This document shows positions 22,744 to 35,300 of a stretch of 64,000 bases of DNA, piece after piece. The translations under genes and the position numbers were made by a program. The notes under the pieces are model-generated. The model was not told where the DNA came from. It worked only from the letters and a program-made list of their open reading frames with translations, and did not search any database. The DNA comes from Diphasiastrum complanatum. Lineage: Eukaryota; Streptophyta; Lycopodiopsida; Lycopodiales; Lycopodiaceae. Each line of letters opens with the position of its first letter. The first letter of the stretch is position 1. The stretch lies in assembly GCA_029204225.1 (NCBI GenBank), contig CM055107.1, forward strand, positions 22,200,178-22,264,177, read 5' to 3'.

Positions 22744-23115
22744 TTCTGTCAGATCTCAACCGATGAATTTCTGTCAGATTTCAATCGATGGGTATCTATC
22801 AGATCTCAACCGGAACGTTTCTATCAAATCTCGACCGAAGGAATCATGTCAGATCTCGGCCGAAGTGTTCTATTGGATCTCAATCGAAGTCATCTATCAG
22901 ATCTCGACCGGAGCACCTCACTCAGGTCTTGCCCAGAGCGTTTCTGTCAAATCTCAACCAGAGCGTTTCTGTCAAATCTCAACCGGAGCATTCTGTTGGA
23001 TCTCGACCTGAGCATCTTGTTGGATCTTGACCGAAGCGTCCCGATTGGATCTCGATTGGAGTATTCTATCAGATTTCAACCGGAGCACCCACTCCAATCT
23101 CGATCGAAGATTCCA
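22744..23115 (+). repeat. 25-bp minisatellite, about 15 units
   Basis: Degenerate tandem units close to TCTGTCAGATCTCAACCGG plus AGCGTT. Most units hold a TCTCRACCG core and the period is mostly 25 bases. Because 25 is not a multiple of 3, the same unit is read in rotating frames, and all three forward frames are open over much of it. The repeat-encoded peptides are therefore unlikely to be selected products. Confidence 0.9.
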
Positions 23116-23190
23116 AATTCAGAACTCCACGAACCGACACATCACATCTCGAATTGATCCATTCTACATGCCACTCAAACAAAAAGATCC

Positions 23191-23721
23191 ATGGTTGGCA
23201 GAAATCCCTGGTCGGCAGAAAAGCCACGGGTTGAGTTGGTGAACTGGCCAGTGATTCCGAGAATTTCAGACAGAATCTCCCCGGATGACCTGAGGCTACA
23301 GTTACTAGACTTCGGGCACAAATGCAAGACAAGTGCCGATCTATGTGTGCAAGAAAGTGCCGAATATTGCCTATTCATGGCCTTTCTAATGCATCAAGAA
23401 TGTTTCTGGGATCGTGGTTTGGATCCGATCAGGATCAATTCCAACGTAGCCCTCCAGTCAGAGGCAAATCATGAGATGATGGCTCAGCTATACTACAGAG
23501 TGGCCTTCATGTCATCCCGATACGTCACCATGGTAGAAGACTGGCAGAAGATGGGCTTCATCGAAAAGATACGAGAGTACCTGGGGCCACTAAATTACAG
23601 AAGTAAGCTCCGCTTCCAAGTGTTCGAAGCCCTGGGGCGAAAGATGAGCGAGTGGAAACAAATGACAAGACGACGAGGCAAGCAAGTTTCGCAAGAGGTT
23701 CTCAAGAGGCCTAGAATGTAG
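23191..23721 (+). CDS. Unidentified 176-residue open reading frame
   Basis: Reads MVGRNPWSAEKPRVELVNWP and ends LKRPRM-stop. The predicted protein is soluble, mixed-charge and partly helical, with a central AQLYYRVAFMSSRYVTMVED stretch and a basic C-terminus (KMSEWKQMTRRRGKQV). I recognise no family. It follows the minisatellite and precedes a copia gag fragment, and nearby element genes are riddled with stops while this frame is not. It could be an extra ORF of a retroelement, a host exon, or chance. No splice sites or promoter support a cellular gene. Confidence 0.35.
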   Translation: MVGRNPWSAEKPRVELVNWPVIPRISDRISPDDLRLQLLDFGHKCKTSADLCVQESAEYCLFMAFLMHQECFWDRGLDPIRINSNVALQSEANHEMMAQLYYRVAFMSSRYVTMVEDWQKMGFIEKIREYLGPLNYRSKLRFQVFEALGRKMSEWKQMTRRRGKQVSQEVLKRPRM

Positions 23722-24011
23722 CAGCCATTGAGAGATCTTCATTTTTGAGAAACAATTTTGTGGATAATAAGCACCTAGTTTTATGGAAGCGAACGAAGAT
23801 CCACACTTTTCCAAGTGCCGAGCGGAACGACATCACTAGTGTTGCAGTGGGTCCTGAACAGTTCCAACTTTGTGAGGGAGTGCTGGAACTGTGATTATAA
23901 GTCCATTTGTTGGATGAAAAATCAAATTTGAGTGAAACACTACAAGTGTGAGACCTTTGTGAGTTTCAAGTCAATCAAATCTATTTCTTGTGTGTAGAAT
24001 TCACTAGTAAG

Positions 24012-24490
24012 ATGGAATCTATTGGAGCATACCTTCTAGAAGCTAGTGTGAGATTGAATTCTACTAATTATGCTATTTGGAAGGTTAGGATGGAGTCACT
24101 CACGGTGCTCCAAGACCTTTACGAGTTTCTGATTGAAGATGAAGATGAACCTCTAGGTGCATAGGAGTTAGCTAGATACAAGAAGAGATCTAGGCTTGCA
24201 CTTCATTGTGTGAAGATGGATGTGAGCAATGATTTGTTGAGAGAAGTATCAACATGTACTAGTGCTAAAGAGGCTTGGAATTCTTTAAAATCAATCTATG
24301 AATCTAGTAACACTTCTAGAGTTTTCATGCTTAGAAATCAAATTTTGCAAAGCATGAGAAGAAGTGAGGAGAGTGCACAGGATTATGTGCTTAGAATCAA
24401 GTCTCTAAACAGGGAGTTGGCTTCCATTGGAGAGAAGATTCAAGATGGAGAGCTTCTTGTACAAATTGTAGAGTATATGCTTTACGACTA
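24012..24490 (+). pseudogene. copia gag fragment (UBN2 type)
   Basis: Starts MESIGAYLLEASVRLNSTNY and continues with the gag pattern: AIWKVRMESLTVL, then after one TAG (about 24162) KRSRLALHCVKMDVSNDLL, EAWNSLKSIYESSN, VFMLRNQILQSMRRSE and LNRELASIGEKI. It stops before any zinc knuckle or pol. Upstream DNA contains an inverted repeat (23858-23866 with 23884-23892), but no tRNA-Met primer site was seen. Confidence 0.75.
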
Positions 24491-25179
<689 letters not shown>

Positions 25180-25529
25180 CTCCAAAAAAAAAGACAAAAC
25201 TTAAATAATCCTCCTCCTCCAAAACCAACAAAAATAAAATCTCCTTCCATCACACCCCCCTTTCAAAAATAAAAACAAATACAAACCTCTCGCTATTAAA
25301 AAGAAGACAAAAGCAAAACATATACTATGTGCCTCTTAAAAAAAAAAAAACTTGAATAACTCTCTTAACAGAAGAAGAAAACGAAGAACATAATTCAACC
25401 TCCTACCCACATCATCATAACGATAAAAACTCAATCGCAACCCCGCCTCTGTCTCTCTTTAAAAAAAAAATTTAACAATACTTCTACCTTTAGACACTCT
25501 ACTTTGTTAATCAGATATAACTTTTTTGA

Positions 25530-27180
25530 ATCCTCGGGTGTCCCGCACTAGGGCTATCACAACATTCATATAATACTTAGCACCTAAAATCCTCTAAGTT
25601 GGAAATACATATTCTGTTTTTGTAAAGTAGGTACTCATCCTAAATGGAATGAGTTTTCATTCGAATCCTAGAGAACTAGATAACACAACCATAATTCTAT
25701 GTCGATAGACTCAGAATCCTCAACGCAATTTGACATATGCTTGGACTCTTCATCCTCAATAAAAGCTATTGTATACTTGAAAGAATATTCTGTAGCCCTG
25801 AGAATTGATTCAAAAGTCTATACATTGCTACTCTGAACTATTATTCATACTATGGAAAATTACGCATCGTCTTTGCATTTATTCCTCGAGGACTAGAATA
25901 ACTCATAACAGATATGGGTAACACTTAATTCGTTTATCATTGGTATCCTAAAAAGAGCATCTTCCACTGTATTAAATATTTCTCGTCTATATCTGATAGA
26001 CAAGTCAAATTCCTGCATTAGTTCAAACCATCAAGCTTTTCGACCTCTAAGCTCATGCTAATTACACAAATATCTAAGACTTTATGGTCAGTTAGAATCT
26101 CAAACTAGGACTATACAAATAGTGCCACCAAGCTTTAAGGGCATGAATAATTGAAAAGGGTTAGAAATTGTATCTAATCTGGACTAGTTCAAGCTTCTTA
26201 CTTTTGAAAGCCATTGGTTGTCCATTTTGGTTCAACATCGCACCTACTAGAAAGTCACTAGCATCTGTTTCAACCACAAAAGACTGGGTCTACGAAGCTG
26301 TAACCAATGCTGTTTTGAGAGTGTCAAAACTCTCATGTTGCTTTGGCCTCCAAACAAACTCCTTTTTCTTCCCCTTAAGAAGATTTGTCACGGGAACTAG
26401 TACTTGAGAAGAATCCTTGACAAATTGTCTGTAATATCATGAAAGACTAAGAAAGACCTGAATGTATGAAATACGGCTTGATTTAGGCCAACTAAAAATG
26501 GCCTTGACCTGATTTTTATCCATTTTAATCCCATCTTTCAAGATTACATCACCCAAATATTTTATATCTTTGGTAAGAAACTCACATTTAGGTTTATTTG
26601 AGAATAATTGATGCATTGGGAGCAATTAGAACACCTTTATGAGGTGAGCCAAATGCTCTTTTTTTAGTTTTATTGTAAACTAAAATATCATGTATAAAGC
26701 CTACGATAAATTTTTCCAAATATGGCCAAACAACATTGTTCATCATGGTCATGAAAGTCGAGCATTGATGAGCCCAAATGACATCACCTTAGACTCATAA
26801 TGATCATGATGAGTTATGAGAATTGTTTTTGGGACATCTTTCGCTTTGACACAAACTTTATGATACCCTGACCGTAAATCTATTTTACTAAAATATTTGG
26901 CCTCGTCGAGTAGATCAAACAACTCATCTACCCGATTGGGGACTTATTCTTGATTATGATTTTATTTAATGCCCTTTAATCTACACATAAGCACATAGAC
27001 CCTTTCTTCTTTTTAACTAATAGGACATGTGTTGCCCAAGGTGAACTGCTTGGTTGAATTTGTCTCTCATTTAGATATTCAGTTAGTTGTTTAGTTATTT
27101 CTTGGTCTTCTAATTGACTCCTAGATAACTCAATTTTGATGGTTGCCATTTGAAATAGTTTAATTTGGATTGTTATCACT
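25530..27180 (-). mobile_element. Antisense gypsy/chromovirus pol fragment
   Basis: On the minus strand from 27180 downward: PWATHVLLVKKKKGSMCLCV, then ELFDLLDEAKYFSKIDLRSG, VMSFGLINARATF, FIHDILVYNKTKKEHLAHL, CEFLTKDIKYLGDVI and an RNase H start (FVVETDASDF). A segment near 25.55-25.8 kb matches the pre-integrase region of the element at 39.6-39.8 kb. Many stops are present. It belongs to the same family as the 36-41 kb element but keeps RT/RNase H parts that the other lost. Confidence 0.8.
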
Positions 27181-27775
27181 GAAGATTGTCCATTGAGTAA
27201 TCAAAATTAGAGAAATTTTAAGTTTTAGGACATTCGTATAGCTCAAATTTGATGTCTTTTGCTTGAGATAGCTTGAATTTATTGCCTAACATGTGATTGT
27301 GGTCCTTATTACATGACATAACTCATCAAGTAATAAAAATTGACCAATATGGAATTTAGTACATTCATAATGCTTGAGTTTGACTCCTTACCAATGGAAT
27401 TGACATGTATCACACACGATAGCTCAACTTTGATGTCTTCCAATTATGATAGTTCAATTTTGGCCCTTATCACTCAAGGTTGATCTTAGAATGATGAATT
27501 CAAAGAATCTTGAGCTTACGAAATTTAGGTAGCTCAAATTTGATGCCTATCACTTGAGATGAGTCAAATTTGATGTCTAGCATGCGATTTTGGTCCTTAT
27601 CGCTTAGCACGACTTATTGAGTGATCAAATTCTCCAATATCAAATCTAGTACTTGCTGGAGTTTGATCCCTTGTTGATGAAATTGACCAATATAACATGA
27701 GCTAATTAAAATTTGATGTCTATCAATTGAGATAGCTCAATCTTGGTGACCACATGCGTGAAGGCTTGAGCTCTC
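27120..27775. repeat. Degenerate ~295-bp tandem repeat
   Basis: TAGCTCAAATTTGATG followed by a CTTGAGAT segment, a TGCGATT/TGTGATT-TGGTCCTTAT segment and a CAATAT...TCTAGTAC-like end starts near 27238 and again near 27531. Partial units occur on both sides. Shorter echoes of AGCTCAAATTTGATG suggest an older internal sub-repeat. No coding capacity. Confidence 0.7.
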
Positions 27776-28687
27776 GAAACTTTTCCTCATGTAATTTGGG
27801 GTTTTTTCTTTTGTAATTTTTTTTGCACTTGTCCCTTGAAATTTGCAAGAGACATTTGGGCACACAGACTTGTTGGAGACAACCGCTCACTATCTGGCAT
27901 GTAACACATGTAATTTCTGGTGGAAGGACTCTTACACATGCCAAGTTGATCCGCTAGACACGTGTCCTCAATTTTCATTTGTATTTGAGTGCTGGTTTCA
28001 AAATTGAAATTTGGCTCCAAATGAAAATAGTGTCATTGTATGCCCAAATCTGTGCACGAAGGTCTTAACCTAGTTAGACGATGAAAAAGAAAACAATTTT
28101 TTTTTTCACATGTTGGCATGGAAAGGTACACATTCCTCAAGCCTTTTGCCTTGGTTGGGTTGTGCAGGAAGACTCCTCCACCCCCCAAAAACATATAATG
28201 CTCATTGGTTAGAAAGACTTAAATTGGAAACTCCCTAAAAGGTGTGGGCGCACCAGCAAGCCTTCAAGGCACCTAATCACACATGGGAGGATTAGGGCCT
28301 CGACTCAATGGCATTTGGTAGCTGAACCATCCAAGTTCCCGCAAAAAATTTGTCCCAACATCTAATCTCTCGTTGTATTAGAAATATCAATAATGAGATT
28401 CCATCAACACCCAGTTCTACGTGCACCCCACGACCATCAACACAGGAGAAAAGGGTGGGGTATTGTTTATAGTTTTACTAAGCAAAACTTTTTTTTAGAG
28501 CTTTGCTTATGGAATAATTTCCCTAGCCTCGGCACCTCAAATCAAAAAGAAAAAAACATGTAGTTGAAGGCGTGCGGAGCTCAAACCCCCCAATGTGCCT
28601 CCAAGAGGCAAAGGTGTGGGGGCATCCCCACTCTCCTGCCCTCCAGCAAAGGACCTTATTGTAAGGAAGGTCCTACAGTCTAAAGTC
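27776..28687. other. Upstream region of the DTW gene
   Basis: Presumed promoter region of the gene starting at 28752. No TATA box could be assigned with confidence. No coding features are recognised. Confidence 0.45.
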
Positions 28688-28688
28688 T

Positions 28689-28719
<31 letters not shown>

Positions 28720-28731
28720 AACACACACACA
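28688..28731 (+). repeat. (CT)n(CA)n tract in the DTW gene leader
   Basis: A CT run passing into a CA run, ending about 20 bases before the ATG at 28752. CT-rich 5' leaders are common in plant genes, so this is consistent with 5' UTR. Confidence 0.8.
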
Positions 28732-28751
28732 CGAAGAGACTCTATTTCTCG

Positions 28752-29378
28752 ATGAATTGCTGTCGCTGCTGCTGCTACGGCTTTCCCTTTCTGCGCACGA
28801 TCCATTTTTCTCAGCCTCCAAGGACGATCGACTACTACTCTCGGAGGCCTCTGCAAACCAGCATTTGTAGCAGCGAAGGTTTCTTGGGTAATGCAGGAGC
28901 TTATCATAAGCAAGCTAGTCTTAGATCGAGTGAAAGTGGTAGATTGTCTGGGATTGAAGCTTGGATTGCATCTGCGAGGCGCAGTTTTGGATCACGCAAC
29001 TGGAAATGCGGGATGAGTGCAATGGCAGCAGTTGGGGACGAAGAAGGAGGTTCGAAAACTTGCGTTCAAGAGGGTTCGGAAGCGAAATGCAACTTGTTGG
29101 ATGATTTTGCAAGCAGAAGAGATTGTGGCATAGATGGATGCTTATCCAATGATTCATTAATAAATGATACTGATTCATATTGCACTCACGTTGATGGTGA
29201 TAAGCAGCATAATAATTTGGAAAAGCTACAGGATGAAGAGCTTTTAAGAATTTGGCAAGCAATGACCAGAAAAAATGAGGTTCCTCATTTAGTCAAAACC
29301 CTAATCTACAATCTAAAGGCTTTGGAGGAGGAAATGGGAGAATCTTTTAGTCACAGAGGGCCAAGGGGAAGGATACAG
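28752..29378 (+). CDS. DTW gene exon 1: start and N-terminal extension
   Basis: 209 codons from ATG to CAG|GTACAT. It begins [20 protein letters not shown], a Cys/Arg/aromatic-rich segment of transit-peptide character. A second Met at residue 88 ([13 protein letters not shown]) could start a cytosolic form. The end reads [20 protein letters not shown] then a helical [11 protein letters not shown] segment, which looks conserved rather than random. The upstream CT/CA tract and absence of an upstream in-frame Met favour this start. Confidence 0.85.
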
Positions 29379-32300
29379 GTACATTTACCTCAGCTTGAAT
29401 CGCGTTTATAAACACGGCTAGAAACAGGTTTGTCTAGGTGTCTAAATTTACGTGAGAATATGGGGCTCGAAACCTGCTTAAATGCCATGTTACTACGCCT
29501 AAAAGTAATGTACAAGTTCTGGTTTAGAAAAGCTACCAGAGTTACAGAAATATTACTGCATAGCGGCCAAAAGCAGCTCCGAAAGTGTGTTATATGTTCT
29601 TGTTAGGGACAGTAACAAAATCTATGGTAGACTTGACTAAATGCAAGTTATGTTATAAGGCAGTTATCTCCAAATATAACTTGTCTAAAACATAATCAAC
29701 CCAAAAGATAAGGCAAATCTTGCAATGACAGGGAAAGAACCCACCGTATGTGGTGAATTGCAATCAGATTCCTTAGCTCCCTACTATATGTCTGATTTGC
29801 ATTGAGAACTTGAAAATTGTACTCTGACACATAAAGAGGTGAAGATTCAGTAAATCCCCCTATGGATATTTCGGGGTCTCCTTAATTTTTGGATATCCAA
29901 AGTTCAAACTGCACACTGAAAGTGGATTCTTTATTGCCATACTGTAGGAAAGCCTATTTATGTAATCAAATCTCTCAATTGGTTCAACCTTGTGTGCACC
30001 AAAGTTAAAGCGATTAATTGTTGATGCACTTGATGTTTGGGACCCCACTTTCCAGGTCTCCAATACTTGCCCATCAACCTTTATGTAGGAGTCCCCAAAA
30101 AATTCTCTTATTGAAACTCAACGATGTTTTTTTTGAAATGGAAAAAGTGAATCAAGGGTTGAAACCCTTGTCTGCTTCTTGCATACAAAATTGTGGATCA
30201 AACTGCGATCAGAACCTCCTACCCCACTCCAGCAATCAGTAGTAGACGCAAGTTTGGGCTGTTGCCCTTTTTGCCAAGCAGAAATCGATCGACTTGCTGC
30301 AATCTGGATTGAGTGTTGGCGCTCATTCCAAAAAGCTCAAAAACTTCCTCCTTGCCTTAGAAAGTGGCCCCATACCAAGCTTAATAACTCATGCACACAA
30401 GGCAATCCATAAAATAATAAATAAGATGTCTATTGAGTCATCAATCTCCAACTAAGAATTTAAAGACAAACGACAGTAAACTGGTTCGTAGGTCCTCTTA
30501 CAAAGGAACTGTGCCACAAAGTTCTCCCTCGAGGCCCTTAAATAGTTATAAACTGAGATGAGATATCTATATATTAAAAGTTGGAAGCCACTTAGAGTTG
30601 GGTTGTCCACTTAGTTCAGGGCACAGCCAAAAAACCAACGAACACATCTTAAAATGGTCTCAAATGACCAAAAGACTTGAAGTGGATCCATCGTAATCAA
30701 TCACCACTTTAGGGGTCTATATATCAATTGTACTGTAGAATAATGAGGGCCCTGATTATGTATCCACAGCTTCAACTTCTTCAATTTCAAAGTTGTATGC
30801 CTTCATTGTTATCGTTGCAATTCAGAAGGTACACGATGCAATCTTATCAGTTTTTAGTAGCAGTGCAGGGTCGACCTGGGGGTGAAGAGGATCATAGACA
30901 TCGAGCATCTTATCAAGCTATCTCTAGTTCAGAGAAAAAATTGCAATTTTTTTCAGCTCGCCAAGTGGCCTGCCGTGTCTTAGGAAGCAAAGATTATCTT
31001 TGTGCAAAGGTAAGCATCCTCTTTTTTTGGCAATCACATGATTTCACATATTGAATTTGACAAGTTCAATGAGGTTATACATTTTCTTGTCGTTTACATC
31101 GCGTTATGTTGCTATTATCATTGCTAGGTTCTTATAGTTATAGATGTGAGTAATATTATCTTTTCTCACAAAGAAGGGCTGTTTATGATGTACATGATCC
31201 TTAGGAAGCAATGAAAAGTACACAAATGAGAAAATAAATCAACTTTCACTATGCGTGATTCATAACTTATGAGCTTAGTCCATTTGGTTTTTGAACACAT
31301 GCTCATGAATACTATGGTGGATTGAAGGATGACATACAACATGTTGCCACATTGATGTATTTTTATTGGTGTATTTGTGTACATAAATCTCTCTCTCTCT
31401 CTCTCTCTCATCCATCCTTTTGCTCGCATCCATCCATTCTGGTACTATTTCGCTTGCCCGATCGATCTCGTCAACATGCCCATCCTCTTGCAAGTCTATA
31501 GCACCGATCATCCTAGGCCCCAAGTAGGAATACATTTTGATGTTATGTCTCGGATAATACCCGACATCACAAAGGAGACGTGCAACCTTTAACGCTATGG
31601 AGCCCAACCATAGACTCTTAGACCATGAGGTGCTTGCTACAAGATATAAACTGTAAAACTACATATGCTAGACATTCATCGAAGAAAGTTGATCCCGTCG
31701 TTTACAAGCTACAAAAGGTGCAAATGCTAACAAGTTGCTTCATGTAGTATCCATGGTGAAATATTACTTGTTTTTGGTACTGAAAGACGTGAACATATCA
31801 TATTTACATATTATATTCTTCTTACTTCTTATTCTTTCTCTGTCTATGTGATGTTAACATTAGTAAATGGTTGGTATATCATGATGGGTGACTTTTGCTC
31901 TTGGATAGAGTGAATTTGTTAGTGATTTATGATTCTTCGAACTAAAATATTAAAAACAATCAATAATGCACTCCCTTGCATGCTCTTCTTATAGGAAAGT
32001 TTGCTCTCTAAGTGCTCTTATAAAGAAATTACAATCTCTATTATCAAAGCTACCAAATGAGGGCCCACCCAGGGATATTTACGGTCTTGGATTAATAGGC
32101 TTTATCGCACCCACAAAATTGTCTCCTTCCACGAAAACTAGTTGGGCCCAAATTCAATCAAGGGGAGTTTAGGATTCCAAATATGATATGTAAGGCCAAA
32201 AAGACCTAAACAAGTTGATAGGCCCACCGTAACTATTTGTTTGTAGTTCTCCCCTACAAAAAATAAATTTGTCAAGTTCCCATATTGACAGAGAATAATC

Positions 32301-35300
32301 TGTCAAGCTATGTCAAAGAAGATGCTACAAGCATTAACAAGTCAAAGAAGATACACTACAAAAGGTAGACGATGTCCGAAAAGGTCATGGAGGAACAAGA
32401 AGAAAAATGTGGCTTGCCCTTGTTGTACATGCCAAAGAAGCAAGACACCTAGGACCATCAACATAATTCGTCCATGTGGTAATTGATCAATGATTCACAT
32501 GAAAAGCTTGGAGTCATCCTTGTCAATGTCAAGTCTATGAAGAGTAGCTTGGGGTTTTCGAGGCTGTGAACAATCTCGTGCATGTTGCAACATCTTGACA
32601 TCTACATTTGAAGCAAAATCTTTGAAGGGATGTTAGCCATCTTACTAGGTGAATATCTACTAATAAACAATTTTCTCAACAGAAGTTTGTGAGAGAAGGC
32701 GAAAATCACAAATGTAGGCAATGTAAGGAAAGGGCTTGAGTTGCTAGGTGATTCAGTTGGCACTAGAAGGAAATCAAAAGACTTGTTGGAAGTATGACCT
32801 TCACATCCATGATGGACAACGTCAGGACGTAGCAGAGTAGTCGATATGGTGCCACATAAGCAGTTACAATGTCCATGTCTTAGTTAGTCACAATATAATA
32901 CATTTATTGATGTACTCAACATATACTTAATAATGTAATAAATGACTACAAGGGCCCAAGTTCCAAAAGTGACTGGACCTTTTTATGTGTAAAAGGACTA
33001 CGAAATAGTGGACTATATGTTAGGGACATTAGTGGTTACATAGCATGTGACATTTTCACCATTGAAGCTTGTGTGCTTTTCTCCAATGCAAGAATTTTGT
33101 CTTTTCTCTCCTCCTCTCTCTATGGCTTGAATGAATGCTACCTGCTTTAGTCATCAACATGGTATCAGAGTTTGTGAAGGTTAATACCTACTAAGATCTT
33201 GCATGTAGTAGGTTCTATTTCTCTTAGAGAGATAGAGAGGTAGAATGTGTAAGCATTAAAGAGCGAAGTAATTTTTGGGAGGGGTGGAAGAAGACCCCTT
33301 AAGCTTTAGTGGATGATGCTTACCCTTCTTGTTTAGGAGATCTTGTCCATATTGGTACCCTTTGTTATGGACATCCTGTCCATACAGGTGTTGTTATTCA
33401 TATGTTTATTCATATGTTGGCCATGGGTCCTAATTCATCTACAAGCCCAAAGTCCCTTCTTATGCATTTATACTTTGGACTAGCCAAGGGCAACTAATTC
33501 AGTTGAGTATTTGGGGTGGGAGTACTCTTGGAGGGCACACTATTTTCCCTCCAAAACCCTAACTTGTGGATAACGTTTGCCAAGTCTCTAAAAACTTCCA
33601 TTTAAGGGCATCTATTGGGTATAGATAGGGGCTGGAGACACTCATTATTCAGGTTTTGGAGATTGGTATTACTTGAAATCTTTGTGGGAGAGCTCATTGT
33701 TATTGCTTGTAGTGCTTTAGCCATTAATTATATGTGATAAGATTTGCCATTCTTTGCAGGGGATTGCTTTTTGATTGTCATTTATGGTCTTTTATGCGTC
33801 ATTGATATCAAAATCTATAATTGTGTTTGCAACATGGTATTAGAGAACTTTCCTATGTTTGTTATTTGCTGAATTGCTTTCCTCTTTGTAGCTACTTTCT
33901 CTTTTGAGTCATTTTCTCTCTTTGGACATTTTCTTTTATCTATCCATTTCTCTCTCTCTAGCCTTAGATTTTTTTGCCATAACTTTAGAGTTTGTAATTA
34001 GAATTGAGTTATGTTGATTGCATTGGTTTCTTATTAGTTGGGCACCCTTGGAGAAGTGATTTTGGTTATTGGCCGTTTTTTGGAAATCCTAGTCCCAAAC
34101 ACTTGAAATTTTGACTTTTGGACAAAGTCTCTTTCACACTTTTGATGACAAAAGTTATAAGCAAGTAGATTTTTGGAAGTGCAAGATCAAGGTGCATGAA
34201 CATAAGTAGATGGCACATCGATTGGAGTTCTCTTTCAAAAGTTAATGTTTTTGGATTGCACTTTTTGTTCATCGTTTGAATGCATCTACATGTTCTATGA
34301 TGTCCTAAAGCCTGGAGATCATTTTTGACTTGCTAGAAGGGAAGTTATTGCAATGTCAAACTTTGGTCAAAATGAAATATCCCGTTTTCTATTGTGCAAG
34401 ATTTTGTTTCAGATTCCTTGTAGATTTTATATTCCATACTTGAAGACATCGCACTTTCAAGCTTGTAATTTGGAGTTTTCTATCAAAGATCTTGAAGGTC
34501 AAAGTTCGGTCAAAATAGGGGGGTATCTTGTATTTTTGCAAACAAATTTTAATTCGATGCTGAGTGGATTTTTGTATTCTTTGTTGACCAACAAGTGCAA
34601 CAAACTTTATGACACTCATCAATTGGATATCTCTATCTCAAGATATCCTACTTCAAAAGTCTTTTGATTCAAAGCGGGTTTGCATGACAGAGAACAACCA
34701 TCGATGGTCATTGATGACAAGTAAAGCAATTTTAACACCTATTTTACTTGCTTGTTTTGCAATATTATTGGACAACCTATATTAACATGAGGCGCTTACA
34801 TTTTGAAGGTATTCTCTTAATAGCCCTTTTTGTATGCTGTTTTTACAACACTTGGACAGCCTCTATTGCCGTCTAGCATCTATTTTTGGAGGGTTTCTAT
34901 GGGGGGTGAATATGCGTGCTCATTGTTCAACATACATTTATCACGTTCATAGTAGTCATTTTTCAGCCTACTACCGTTTATGTGTGGACCTAAAATCTAT
35001 TTTGGGTGATGACAAGAGTCCTCTCCCTCAATAGCTTCTCATACTTGTGCTTTTGCTGTAGGAGATGACCAGGATATATGTCATGTGCCACACAATATTC
35101 TTGATGCTAAATAGGTTTATGTAGACGAGGTTGTGGATATATGTCGTGGGTGGGTTACAAGACATTGGAGATGAGCTTCTTATACATGGTCTAGATGCTA
35201 TAGAGACTCTAGTTGCAACAGAGGTCCTAGTTGGTACTTTTGATATGCTAGTTGTGGCAAGGTTGAAGGGTTACATGTACGAATGGGGTAGAATCACCCC

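Noticed and set aside
22744-23115. CRISPR-like array
   Set aside because: The units are contiguous and diverged with no spacers of constant length, in a plant nuclear context. It is a minisatellite.
22639-23157. 172-codon protein gene over the minisatellite
   Set aside because: All three frames are open because of the 25-bp repeat, and the encoded peptide has no conserved motif or frame preference.
30480-30535. End of a copia RNase H in DTW intron 1
   Set aside because: The ten-residue resemblance ([10 protein letters not shown]) is too short to support a call.
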